A stretch of DNA of 64,000 nt from Rotaria sordida. Lineage: Eukaryota > Rotifera > Eurotatoria > Philodinida > Philodinidae. The translations under genes and the position numbers were made by a program. The notes under the pieces were generated by a model that was not told where the DNA came from, ran no database searches, and was given only the letters and a program-made list of their open reading frames with translations. Where the stretch lies: the NCBI GenBank assembly GCA_905250125.1, contig CAJNOL010000460.1, forward strand, positions 1 to 64,000, in the 5' to 3' direction. Below, in pieces: positions 36,010-49,200 of the stretch; the first letter of the stretch is position 1, and each line of letters opens with the position of its first letter.

Positions 36010-36900
36010 ACATTATACAGCGATTATTTTGACATTCATAACAATTTCTCAGTCAAAAGCGATCACTTCTTCATATGGTCGTCGCTATACACTAGATTTG
36101 ATGAACGCGATTACTGAATTCGAGATACATTTGTTTCGAGATGTTGTCAGAGCATCTGTGAAGTTTTTGCGACAAATCGAGAAGCTTGGTTTATGTCTAA
36201 GTCAATTCTCACTAAACGTTGCTCAACCCAACAGACAATCGCACATGCGTAAGATAACTTCGAACAACATTGGGTGATATCCAAATGTACACGCCATCAG
36301 TATAGCCTACATCACATTTAATACGTTTACAAAAACAGTCTGAAAATACCAATTTTGATGAAGATGAGTTAGAAGACATTGGAAGAAATTTCACTGAATT
36401 TTTTCTTCAATCATTGAATGATTATTTCAACAATACAGTGAAGGAGATCATCCATAATCTATACATTTTGTCTTCTTCATTGAAGCTATCACCACAAGAA
36501 TTACTCGCGAATCCATTAGTTCGTAAATCAACATTGACCATTCTATACCGTCATAAGGATGTTAATAATAAAATTTATGAATGAACTAACCAATGTTTAC
36601 TGAATCATAAGCATTTGAAAGACAAGATTCATATCTTTCTCAATTAGATGGCTATTGAACTGAACAATGCTCACAATTGTACCAAATTACATCAAATACT
36701 TGACCCATTCGCAATCAGCTCGAATGAAGCGGAAAGAATGCTCAGTGTTTTACGAAGAATCAAGTCTTGATGGTGAAATCGACTGAACAATACAATTTCG
36801 AAATATCTGTCAAACTATTTAGTCTTGATATTGAACTAACAAATGATGGTGCAAACTTTATCGTTTAGGATTTAATCCGCAATCCAGGACATACTAAATC
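36010..36900 (+). mobile_element. Decayed hAT-type DNA transposon (transposase C-terminal remnant)
   Basis: Two plus-strand stretches look like the C-terminal half of an hAT transposase. 36324-36584 is open and helical (DEDELEDIGRNFTEFF...). 36655-36770 reads NNAHNCTKLHQILDPF then SSNEAERMLSVLRRIKS, which matches the hAT dimerisation region consensus (S-x-E-A-E-R-x-x-S-x-L-R-R-I-K). Several stops and frame changes interrupt both sides, no N-terminal BED finger or DDE triad is readable, and terminal repeats were not found. It is a dead copy. Confidence 0.6.
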
Positions 36901-37793
36901 AAGAAACATAGCGTTGTTTTGTGAGAGTGATTCAGAAGAGTAATATGATGAATTCTATTAATACATCATTGTGATTGTTTTCTTACTAATGTTTAATGGT
37001 CAAATGCAGCAGAAATAAAGTGAATTTCAAAACTTGCAGGTTGCCTAGGGTAGATGCGTGGACCAGAGCGTACGCATCGATATATATTAGATTTAGAAAA
37101 GTCTGAAACCTTTGCTTGAGCACCTTCTCTGAGAATCGGTCGTAGCTTATGTGAACTGGCTCATATGTTGAGTTCCAGACAATGAAACGAAAACAGAAAA
37201 TGGTCGACATCAGTATAGTAACACTTGAAGAAGAACTAATAGTGCCTACATGGTCAAAGCATGCAGAAAATATCCGAAAGAAATAGATTGGCAGAGACGC
37301 ATTCGTTTGCGCCTAGATTCTTCAATTGAAAAAAGCTCTCAGTATCTTCAAAATACAATCTGTGGACCGAAATATAATTGTTTTAATTCCATGTGTTAAC
37401 CATTTCAGAACGAGATTCTTTTTGTCAAGTAAAATAATGAAACACGGAATTGATTAGAGTGAATTAATTTTTCTTTCTACTCATCGTTATTGATCTTTCA
37501 AAGACTGCTACGGCTCGTATATATGTTGTCCGTACAAAATCATAGAGCAATGCCAAGTACATAAATGATAATTAGTACGCATCCCTAGATTTGAACTGTC
37601 TTAGGATGTAAGACGCATATATGCGTCTCTCATCCCGAAAGGATTAATCTTATGAGGGACTGCACTGACAAGCTTTTGCACCACTTGAAGTTAGATATTT
37701 TTTTGTTTGATTTATTCAAGAACATGTTACAAAAACTCAAGAAATTACACAAGCACTAGTTTGTTGTTGTCGCGGAAGAAATCTTTGTTTTAA
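36901..37793. other. Gene-poor region between hAT remnant and unknown pseudogene
   Basis: No supported gene. The minus-strand open frame at 37210-36986 has no recognisable features. Confidence 0.4.
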
Positions 37794-38290
37794 TCAACAC
37801 ATCGGGTTGATGTAGTTATCTTGTAGCCACACTTGTTTATAAGCGAGAATTCTGTTGACATGACAGGTGCGTCCTGCAACTACAAGTGATGGAGCCACGA
37901 CCAGTTGGTGATTCACTTGATTAATCTCATAAAATCGACCACTCATGTCACGACTGAGAGCATCACTTGGAAAAAAGATTTTTCCGATGAATAAATTTGG
38001 ATTGAGAGTCAGAGCAAGAAGAAAGACGAGGTAGTCTTCTTCATCAGATAATGATGCTCATTTTGAATAGTTTGTATAACGACGAATGTCGTTGTCATTA
38101 TAGTCGATACAATAGTAGACACAATTTAGATAGTACATTATCTTTGCAATGTCATTGTTTGGTACATTAGCTGGTACTGTAATGTCACGAATTTGAGTTT
38201 GTTGTCTTTGCAAGAATGTCATTTGATAGTAATCTCTGTGACGATAGAAATTTTTGACTTGCTATTGTAATTGCGAAATGTAACTACCAA
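37794..38290 (-). pseudogene. Degenerate protein-coding remnant of unknown family
   Basis: The minus strand reads as protein-like sequence in one frame from about 38290 to a TGA at 37796-37794, interrupted by two in-frame stops (near 38268 and 38062). Readable parts include RDITVPANVPNNDIAKIMYY, EEDYLVFLLALTLNPNLFIG and VAPSLVVAGRTCHVNRILAY. The composition (aromatic-rich, balanced codons) is unlike intergenic noise, so I call it a decayed gene, but I do not recognise the family. It may be a remnant of a foreign or transposon-borne gene. Confidence 0.45.
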
Positions 38291-40716
38291 TAAAATAACG
38301 TAATGGCCGATGATGGATGCTGTTGTGTTTATTGTATATCTATGTGTGTTAAAAAGTTTAGTTGAGTAGGAAATATTCTCAAAGAAATATTGTTGTGATA
38401 AGAAATGTAAATTATATATACCTGTTCATTCTCCTACTTCCTAGCATTTTTTAACAGTAGCAGTTGGTTTTTTTCCTACTTTTGAAAGTGAAGAATGAAA
38501 AATATTACTCATGAATAACACACTTCCTACAGAACCAAAGCTTGTCAAGGTGACTTTTTTTTGTTAATCACCACTCGATGTTGTTGTTTTTCTCAAGAGA
38601 CTCAATAGAAAAAACAGAGCTGTTGCGAGAAGATCAAGATTAGGAAGTTGATTGCTTCTGTTAAGGTGCATCACTAGAAACCTTCACCCTCATGCATTTA
38701 CACCCACAAATACCCACTCGCTGATAGAATCGTAGACGAGTGGGGTTATTGTCATGGCTAAGTGCAGTATTATTCTTTTTTGGTCTAACAGAAGCAACTT
38801 CTTCTGTTAGCCGTGCTATTTCTTATTCTTTTTCTGTTATCAAGGCATGTCACTCAACGGAAGAAAAGCGCACTTCTATACTTCAGACGTGTAGAACTAC
38901 CAAGACGTGCAGAAGTATGCTTTTACTCTCTTGAAAATGAAATTGTATACCGACCAGTCCTGTCCGATCTGATCTATTTTGATCAGTGCCAATTGTCAAA
39001 AATTCATGTCTGTTTTATCTTTGTTTCATTCTATCTATGATTCGACCACAAATTTGAGAAATCAATATGAAATAAAACCTACATAGATAGGCATTGCATG
39101 CCTCTGTATATAAGTACACTGCATCTCTGAAAACCTTTGATTGTGATGATAGCTAAGTTCTTTTCTTGATAAGTGAACGTGACCAAAAAATCGATTATAC
39201 AGGTCCCTAATTTTAACATCGTTTTTTCAATTTGCTTGTTTGTTTGAGTACCTGCAGCACAAGCAAATGAACTGTAAATTTTGTGCCTACATCTTTTCCT
39301 TTTATCAAGCGAGCATAAATGAAAAATCAGCAACATTATCTGGAGACTTTCTTCTCACAATATTTACTGAATGGTAGATGACTGTGTTATCTTTTTGTTG
39401 ACAATGATATGCGGAACTCAAGTTTATTTAAGATTGTTATCATGATAATATATATACCTTTTGAAAGGCCAATAACGTGTAGGAAGTAGATTCAAATGAT
39501 CAAGTTACAATGACATACTCTATATATATACCAGCCAGCCATCAAGGGAGAATAATTCTTCCATTGCATGTACACAAGAGTCTCATATTGTTCGATGTGA
39601 AGAGAACGATATAGAGTGATTTAGAGAGTGAAAGTGACGAAAAGAAATGGAGAAATGTATCGAATAACTACACAACCAAAACGTCTCTCAATTTAAGTGA
39701 AGATTTAATCAATTCAAAGAACGCCATCGCTTTTATTGTCAAGACTGTATCAAGCGCTTTGGATAAAAGCAATGTCGTCAGGATTTTAAATGTGATTTTT
39801 GACAATTAAAACCTTTTCGTTACAAACTGATGATTTGATCAAGAAATTTCCCGCAACAAATAGATGAATATTTCACATTTTATTTTCTTGGAAGCATCGA
39901 TTTTCCACTTTGATAGGTACTTTTCAGTCATTTCTGGAAACTTATGACTAGATAAATTGAGACAACAAAAATGCACATTTGTATTCCTTGATAACTTAAT
40001 ACAATTTCAAATGAATGAAGAAATAGATCAGAATAGAGATGTGAACGTTATATTTATCCATCAAAGATCTATAAATGTTTTCTAATAGGTTTCAATTCGG
40101 ATAATTCATTACAATAAGAGAATTATCATCATTTTATTGATCAAATTAAATATAAGTTACTTCTTTAAAGCTGTTTCAAATATTGGAAACATTTTGAAAG
40201 ACTATCTGTATTCATATTCTTGAAGAAAACTTTGGTTAGATGTATTTCTATTGTAAACAGTTAGAAATGGTTTTTACATCTAAAACAATAATCAATCAAA
40301 TAGCAGAAGGTTTCTTCATAATACTTCTGAACAAAATGACTAGCATATATATCAAAACTAAATATCGATTATTAAATACTTTCGTTCGAATTTATTGTAT
40401 TCTGAAAAATAAAGTATGATTCTTTAAATTTATATCTCATCTTTATTCTCAAATAAGTTTGAAACATGTAACAAAAGAACCATGATTTAAAATGAATATT
40501 TAAACCTAAAACTTTAATTTTAGTTGATTAAACTATGGCTATAATCAGCAATAGTTCCAATTATTCTGAGACAGTTTTGCATAAATGTTCGAGATATCAT
40601 TATCCAAAATTAGAAATATTTGCAGATTATTAAACTGCACAGACAAACTTCTTAATATATATAAATATATTTATATTTGTTTGAAAACAACGCAGAAAAC
40701 TAATAAATCTAAAATA
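38291..40716. other. Gene-poor region up to the operon-like cluster
   Basis: About 2.4 kb. A weak C-rich telomere-like stretch (CACCCTC...ACACCCACAAATACCCACTC) lies at 38686-38722. From about 39.9 kb the composition returns to the very AT-rich background. Open frames at 38740-39040 and on the minus strand at 39336-39079 have no recognisable features. Confidence 0.4.
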
Positions 40717-41391
40717 TCATAATTTAGCATTCACCGAGGATAAATTAAGAAGAACATTGTGCATTGATCCATGCCAAGGTGCATGTTCTGCAAACATGAA
40801 TCGATTCCAACAACTTCGAAAAGGTTTTTGAATTGCATGTAAATGAAGATGATCTATTGAATTATAAGGTGGACGATGAAAACAAAAAATAAATGAAGGA
40901 TCCATCGATATTTTCTCATCCTTGACGATCTCAGATGACGACAACAATACTGGTAAATGTCCTCGATTAAATGCATAATGAGATGGTGGTGGTGCGAGAG
41001 GTAATAGTGGAGATTCAACAGTTCCAATATGTTGAGCATGCACACAAAGTTGTTCCATTGCTACCTAAAATAAAATATTTCTTTTAAGAAAATCCTAGAA
41101 AAAAGAAAATATTATCATATTTACTTTTTTCATATGTTCAAGTAATGGTCGATGTTCTTCTGTAAGTGTATCAATAGTTTGAATATGTTGTAATGGTACT
41201 ATTAGCAAATGTAATCGTCCAGCTGGTCCTCTAGGTATAAAAACTGCACATTGATCATCACGATACCATAATGGATTTACTGGTGATTCACCTCGTACAA
41301 TACGGCAAAATAAACAATCAACTATTTCATTATTTTCTTTTGAATAGATAACACCTTTTTTACGTCGAGTTTTAGCCTGTTCAGCACCCAT
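40717..41391 (-). CDS. HINT3: HIT-domain protein, HINT3-like nucleotide hydrolase
   Basis: Two exons, 41391-41125 and 41064-40717, give 204 residues. The HIT fold is evident: CLFCRIVRGESP at ~27-38, RLHLLIVPLQHIQTI in the middle strand, and the catalytic histidine triad HLHLH at 161-165 within SIDHLHLHAIQKP. HIT proteins of this branch cleave adenosine phosphoramidates or AMP-linked substrates. Compared with HINT3 there is an extra loop of ~35 residues (VESPLLPLAPPPSH...) between the two halves. It lies 94 bp downstream of ZW10 on the same strand, with an AG acceptor 7 bases before its ATG. Confidence 0.88.
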
Positions 41392-41398
41392 ATATTAT

Positions 41399-41400
41399 CT
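41399..41400 (-). promoter_or_regulatory. Candidate trans-splice acceptor before the HINT3-like gene
   Basis: On the minus strand a T-rich tract runs into AG, then seven bases, then the start codon. With only 94 bp to the ZW10 stop codon there is little room for an independent promoter. Confidence 0.55.
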
Positions 41401-41485
41401 TAAAAAGAACAATTTTACGAAAATACAAGAAATAAGATCATGTCTTCCCCAAGACAAACAAAAAACACACAAAAAAGAAAAACTT

Positions 41486-44400
41486 TTATTGAATTTTTGC
41501 GAGAGCTGCTGTTCGTCTTTCAGATGTTTGAAAAAGAGCTCGAATAAGTTGTTTAATTTCTAAAGCTGTAAATTGACTAGCAAGTGGTCCTTGTCCATTA
41601 AACCATCGATCAACAATATTTTGTAAAGAACTATTTAAAACAAGACATAATTCATTAAATCTTGTTAAATTTGGTGCTAAACGAGCAAGAATATTTAAAC
41701 CAGGACTAAGTTCATCTTTAACAAGTATATTTTGTAAAAACGATGACCATTGTGTAAAAACATTTACCATTATTTGACATTCCTGTTCTGGAATATCTTC
41801 AAGTGATAATGTTTCTTTAATAAGAAGATGACTAACATGATCACATAGATATCCTAATTTATTTTAAAAGAAATGAAATAAAATTTTTATTTCGTTTTTT
41901 TTTTCTTTGATTATTCTTACCAATAACTTTAAAATAAACTTGAGGTGAAAATACATTTCGCCAATTATGTGAAAGATTTTCCATATGCATTATGCATTTA
42001 TTAATAGCTCGTTTTAATATATCTTGATTTTCATCTTCATCAGCAATATTATGAAATGCTATTTAATACAAAAAAACAAAAAAAAAATAGAACAATAATG
42101 AAAAGAACACAAATGAATATTACAAACCTCCAATTTCTTTAATAAAAGATGTTAATGTATCTCTTTGAATATCTAATTGAGATTTAAGTAAATTTGCTGC
42201 TTGATTACGAAATATAGGAACATAATCAACAAATGTTATTGGTTGACCATCACCTGTTTTAGTTTTCAAATGATAATATTCTTCACCAAGAATAAGACAT
42301 ACATGTGCAACATACATATATGTATTAAAATGTAACGCTACAAAAAAAATATATAAATAAATTTTAAACAGATACTATTTTCAGTTAAATTTTTAATAAA
42401 AAAAAATATATCGGTTTGATTGTAATTCAAGATGAAATAGATTACATTTGTTATTTTGACTCAAAAAAACCTTAAAAGCTGATTTGATACAGAATTTCTT
42501 GTTCAGACAAACTTCAAATCACTAACAACAAAGAACGAAAAGACAATAAGAATAGCGTTCTGCAGAACAAACTTTTTCATGTCCCAAATCCCATTCACTG
42601 AAACTCGGCTAACTACACCAAGTGTAATAGCTGACTTATTGCTTCTCACGCGCTTAATTGGCATAACAAATTTCAATTCTTCATCTGCTCGATGCATTAG
42701 TCGCGACTCAAATCAGCCACTCGTTCTCCATATCTAACCATTATTTCAAAATAAGAAAAAATTTGCCAAGATCGTTAGCATGTGATGGAGTATACATCTG
42801 AAATCTGTTTTTTCAAAAATTTGATTCCGTTTGGAGAATATAAAAATGCAGAAATGATAAATAACACCTGAAAGTTTCATAATATGGTCATACATGACTC
42901 AATTTGAAAATGATCATTGATAATTTAGATGCTATATGCAATAGTTTACTTATATGGCAATAATTCATTTAGACTTATTACTTCTTAACTTATCATCTGA
43001 GCCAAGATAGTCGAACTCGACTAAAATTCATTATGATTTCCTCTACAGAAGTCTAAGATTTAGAAAGAGCAGTTGTCATGTAAGATTGCTGTCTGACATT
43101 CTTCGAGCTTGCGCAGTCAGCAACATTTTCTACTTGGGCTTTGTTTGAGTAGCAATTTAGTTCATTGTCTGTTCTTTTTTCTATTATATATTTGTACGAC
43201 ACGTTTTGACATAGGAGTTAAAGAAATTCGAAACATTGATTATTTTCTATGTTGTCCCGAATTCCGTTTGTCTCATCCGACAATTTTTAGAATTGTCTCG
43301 CAGGACTCGAGATAAGAGATAGTGATATCATTATAGTCTTTGGAAAAATTCTGCATCAAATCAGTTTGAAACGTTTTAAAAGTGGTCATTTTATCCATTA
43401 TTATAATTAAAAAAAATCAAATTCATATTATTAATCATTACCAGTTAAATAAGGAAATTCTTGTGCCGATTTTTCATGTAAATTTGCATATATTACATGA
43501 AACAATTCCATCATATTTCTTGCTGTTGCACATAAATGTGCACCATAATTTTCCAATTTATCAGCTTCTTGTACAACAGTTCGAATAAATTCCATATATT
43601 CATAAACATGTTCCCTTGAAAGAAAAAGAAAAAACAAACGAAAAAATTTCATCTTTCAAACAAGACATGAAAATTTTTGTTTTTACACAATAATTGTACG
43701 TGGAAATCGAAACATATTTGCATCTAATTCATCTAAACTAATAGTTGATGATAAAATATTTGATGAAATTTCATTTTTATATTTTTCTTTATCTTGTTCA
43801 TTTTGTTTAAATAATTGTTCATTATCACCAATTTCAATTGTTTTTAATGATGTTGTAATTATTGCATTTGATTGAAGTAATTGTCGACTTTGATATAAAT
43901 ATGTACGACAACGACTTTTTATTATTGCTTCATCAATATTTCCAACAACAGAAGAAATAATATTTGAGATTTTATTAGCAGAAAAAAATTTTATTTCATT
44001 TAAATATTTTTCAAAATCTACAACGGTTTGTAATAATGAACGAAATATTTCAATATATTGAAAATCATTTGGAATTATATTTAATAAATGTTCACGAATA
44101 AGTTCAATAAAATCATTGGCGATAGTTGAAGAGAATATAGTCATTAATGAAATCGATTCAATGGATCTATTAGAATAAAACAAGAATATTTTAAAATATT
44201 AAAGAGATTTATTTTGAAGACTAAGAAGTTCAATGCTGTTCTAGTTTTTTTTTTTTGGTTTTCTGAAATATAAATTTTCGACTGTACTAGACTTTAAAAT
44301 TGAAATTATCTAAACAAAAAAGAAAACCTTCAAGATTTATTACTTGTCTTTCGATGTTTGAATTTTCATCACTCTTGATAATAAATGTATATTTAATATA

Positions 44401-46084
44401 TCAAAAAATTTCTTTAAATAATTTAATGTTTCATTAAATTGTTCAATATCATTTTGTTCTATTTCTTCATTATTTTCCATTTTTATTAAAATCATTGTTG
44501 TTTCTACATCGATAATTAATTTCATTTTTTTTTCAATTAATGTATGAATAAATCCTTGAAAACAATATGATGCAAATGATTGAATATTTTTTTCCATTAA
44601 TAATTTTTCTCCTTTTTCTTCATAAAATATACATTTAAGAAGTTGATCAAGATAATTTAAATTTATTTTTAATTGATTTTTATTTGTTCGATCAATACTA
44701 TCATTCCATAAAATATGATGTGTTTGACAAATATCTGTACGTAATTGTCTAACATATCTTTGAAATGTTTCATATAATGGATAATGTTGTTGATAAAATT
44801 TATCATTTGTAGGTGGAAATAAATATTCATTATTAATTAGATTTTCTATAGTTTCATATAAAATTTTTGCTTCATTTAAATAACCTTTTTTACATAGTTG
44901 TCGACATTCTTTAAGCAAAAAAAAACAAAAACAAAATAACAAGTAAACAAAGAAAATCTTTGAGTAATGTTTACCATGAATATGATTGTGTAATTGAACT
45001 AATTCTTTAATACCATTAATAAATTGATTTAAACGATGAACTTGATAATAATTAGAATTAACATGACGTGCATGATTTTCTAATTTTGAATAATCTTCAA
45101 TTTGTTTAATTAATTCTTCACGTTTAACTTCTAATTGTTCACATTGTTCAATAAGTTTTGAAGTTTGAAAATTAATTTTATTTATATCTTGAGTTTTAGT
45201 TATATATAATTGATAAATTTGATTTTTTTTATCATCAATTTCATGTTTTAAATTGTCTTTTAGTAAATCAATTTGATCAGAATTTATGGATTCTAAATAA
45301 TATTTTTTTTTAAGATTAATTAATCAGTACAAACCAATTGTGAGGAGAAGGAAATAGTCGTAGATGAAAGAATAAAGTTTGTTTTTCTTTTTGTGATAAA
45401 TCTATTCTCAGAAGTTTCTGTTTATAGATAGTTAAAATAAGCAATTTAAGAGTGTTAGCATGCTTAGCTATGCATATCTTATATTAGTTATTCATTTAAG
45501 AATATTTACAAAAAGCTTGATTCAACTTCATTACGGTTAAGACAAAAAAAAAGATCGACAATGAACAGTGGTGAGTACTTTTTCAAGCATTGACTTCTTG
45601 TTTTCACTGTTGAAGATAGCAAAAGTAAAATATGCTTTTATGTATAGTCCCTGTCGCCTTCGAAGTTTCTTTCAAAAGGTTACTTATCAGTTCGAAAATC
45701 ATTCAAATTCATACAGTAAGTTGAGAATAAATAAACATGAACGGCCTTATCAGCAAGACTCAAAAAGTCTAAAGCACTCGTCAACGGATTCAACAAAATA
45801 TGAAAATTTCAATTGTTATTCTATGAAATATTTATTCAATTTAACAAAGCTATAGCTCTACATATCGATTCCCCCTATATCGACAAACGATATTGCTGAA
45901 ATCTCGAAAAGTTTTAGACAGTCACTTCGCATATTGGAAGATTCTAAAAATATGGAAAATAATTGGAATCCTAATTTTTTAAATATATAAGTAGTCGAGT
46001 GTGTTCCAATAACACTTAATCAATTAAATAAAACTTACGATTAAATGTTTTTATATCATTTTTTTCTAAAAAATCTGCCAACAT
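41486..46084 (-). CDS. ZW10: Centromere/kinetochore and ER-tether protein ZW10
   Basis: Eight exons: 46084-46039, 45292-44975, 44908-44344, 44166-43687, 43614-43442, 42337-42128, 42058-41921 and 41853-41486, giving 765 residues (human 779). The N-terminal ~120 residues form the coiled coil; the C-terminus carries the strongly conserved FNGQGPLASQF...IKQLIRALFQTSERRTAALAKIQ. ZW10 forms the RZZ complex with ROD and Zwilch at kinetochores for the spindle checkpoint, and the NRZ/Dsl1 tether for Golgi-to-ER vesicles. Two introns are long (45293-46038 and 42338-43441); the latter, 1.1 kb, contains open frames on both strands without recognisable products and is probably a repeat insertion. The first exon begins directly at a splice acceptor, 203 bp after the ZFYVE26 stop. 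Confidence 0.93.
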
Positions 46085-46086
46085 CT
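46085..46086 (-). promoter_or_regulatory. Candidate trans-splice acceptor abutting the ZW10 start codon
   Basis: The ZW10 ATG is immediately preceded on the minus strand by a T-rich tract ending in AG, leaving no genomic 5' UTR. Either an upstream non-coding exon exists in the 203-bp gap or, more simply, a spliced leader is added here. Confidence 0.6.
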
Positions 46087-46287
46087 AAAAAAACAAAAAA
46101 AATTCAAAATCTAAAAGAAATCACAATAATCTTTAAAAATCGAATTTGCGGCTTTTTTTATTTCTTTAAACAAGAAAAGTGTTATTACTATAAAGAAAAA
46201 AAAATCACCTAAAGGAATATTATAATCACAAGCAGAAATTAAAATAAATATCGGTTACAGTTTATTATTGGAAAGACTAGATTAATT

Positions 46288-49200
46288 TCACTGTTCACTT
46301 GCTCGATTTTCTAACCATTTTTTACATATATCATAAACAGCTGTTTGACCACTTTTTTGTGCATCATCACGAATTAAACGAACTTTATCTTCTCTTCCAA
46401 GACGAATAGCTATTAAATAAGCAGCACGTAATTTACCAACACCAATATAAACATTTATACGAGTATCATCATTTTTAATCATTTGAATTAATGTATCTTG
46501 TTCTCGACTCTAGAAAATCAAAAGAACATAAAATATTAAAAAAAAAATAGAAGAATTCTATTCGTTGATTTTACTTGTTCAATATCAGAACCAGATTGTC
46601 GTATACAACTTTCAATAATATCATCATGTAATTTATTATCAGTATAACCATTTTCACGTACTAATTGAAGGAATTGTTGAAGAGAACGATAATCACGATG
46701 TTTACCAATTTGTTCAGCACATGGAATAAATACTTCTGTTGATGAATAATTCATTTCCTAAAAAAGAAAAAAATTTAAATATAAAATACAAAAATAAATA
46801 AATAAATTTTACTTTGATTATTTTATTAATTAAATTGAATGCATTTGCCATTGTATCAGATATTGCTATTAAACCTAACATAAGTTTAAATATTGTTTCT
46901 TTTCCATCAAATACTGTTGGACAATTAATTAATATATTTGCACCATTTGTATTAAGTCGTTTTAATTGTGTATAAATATAACGAGTTATTTCCAATTGAA
47001 GTTCAACTTTATTTATAGTACTAAAATTTTAACGGAAAAGATATTATTCTTCAAATTTATATAAATATGAAGTTTTGAAAATAACAAAGTTGTATACCCG
47101 ATAAGTTTTTTTTTTTTGATATTGCTTAATGTATCATCCACGAAATGGCTATATTTAAAGATCTTATGTCATGCTAATTTAATAGACTTGTTATCAATTT
47201 CAAAATAAACAAATGACTACATTAAGTCATTGAAGAGTATTAATAATTATTTGGTATAAATTATTTTCTTAGAAGAAAAATATATTAGAATCTGTAATCA
47301 TCAATACAAAAAGAAAACAACTTTAAATCATAGTTGTTTAAAATATGACAGTTTGTCTTTAAGAATATACAAAAGTAAAAGTTATCTTGTATGAAAATGC
47401 TTAAGTTTTTATTCATAGAGTTCAAAATTTATTCGAAATTATATTTCTTTCGGAAACACAATAAATTCCTTTTGATCTATTTTTATATTAATCTCAAAAC
47501 TATGGTCGAAAATATAAACAGTACAATATTGTATATTTTATGTTATTTCAATAAGTGAATCGATTTTTATAAAATCTGAGAATGAAAGAGAGAAAAGTCA
47601 GACATCGGAAATTTTTTATTCTAGACAATTGTTAATACTTTCTTATAGAGTCCTATGAAACTAACTTTTTTCTAGTCTCAAATCTCATTTTATTTTCAAA
47701 ATCTTCCACAAGATTCTATTTTCGTAACATGTAGACTCAAATATAAAAACGATTTTATTTGGAATAATCAATAGTTACGAAGTAAACAGGTAGTTTTATT
47801 ATACAAAAGTAGAACGTGTTCTATTTCTTGTTGAAGAAATACAAAGTATTAATTTCATAGAAATACAATGAAATATGTGTGAAACTCTGTAGAAACTTCA
47901 TTTCGATCTTAATTCTTTTTTTTTTCTTACTATAACTTTCATAATCATAGATTTCTTAATCTAAACAAAAACAAAATTTCAATACCTTTGTATTTTTATC
48001 ATTGTTTGTTCTGTATCAATTTTTCCTTGTTGAAAACATTCTAAAGCATTTTGTAAATAATTTAAACGTTTTTCAAATAAATCTATATATGTTGTTCGAT
48101 GTAAAGTAAATAATTTAATCGATGTAACTGCTGCATTTATAAAATCATTCATAAATAATTGTAATTGTTGTAATGAATTATACATTTCTTGTTCATATAA
48201 ATATGTACAAATAAATTTTAAATGATGTGTAAATGTATTCATATTATTATGTGATAATATATAATTAAATAAATGTTTTAAATGATTACGTTTTAATAAT
48301 GGCATATATATATGATCACGAAATATTGTTAATGAACATTTATATTCAAATGCTTGAGTATAAAATTCATGACGAATATAATAATCTAATAAATGTCCAT
48401 CATCACTATAAGTTGTTAAATAAAATAAAATTTCATCTTGAATTGCTATTTAACAAAAAAAAAAAAAACAATAAATTATTTTATTAGATTTAAAGAATTT
48501 CGAAAGAAAAAAAAATAATAACCTTTATTTGGTTTATCAAATAAATGTGGCATTGTTGCAAGACTATTAAGATATTTTAAACTAGTACGTGTTTGTCTTG
48601 CTTGTCGAATCTGTTGTTCGGTTAAATATTGACATTTCATAGAATATTTTAATGGAAGTGATGCTTCAAGATATGATATAATATCATTTAAAATTTTTTC
48701 TTGACTTAAACTATTACGTTGTTGTTGTTTTGATATTGAATCAGTTGTATCAGTATTTTTTTGTAAACATTTATCAAATTTATCACGAGCTTCAATATAT
48801 TGACCAATGTGAAGATAAGCTATTTCAAAATAAATAATTAGAATTAAAGTTAAGAAAAATATAGCAATGATAATTCGACACTTTTTCAATGCATGTTTCT
48901 ACATAACGAACAATGAAATGATTTTGTCTTTTTTTTTTTTAGATAAAAATAAATACGAGAAATTGAAAAACTTAAATAGTTCGAATATTTGATAGAAGCT
49001 TATGGTAATAATATAAATTGATCATCAAGTTTCGATCTTCAAATGTTTTGTGATTATATCCTGAAAATTGTCTTAATTTCTATAGAAAATTTGTAATTTA
49101 TTCTGATTTTTCAACAGCATAGAATCTAAATATGTTTTTTTATTTCTGAGATTTTAGGTCCATCTATACTTTAGTCTCATCAGGTATAGCAACAGAAATG

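Noticed and set aside
42503-42697. Minus-strand open frame in a long ZW10 intron
   Set aside because: No domain, no splice partner; the ZW10 exons on both sides join in frame without it.
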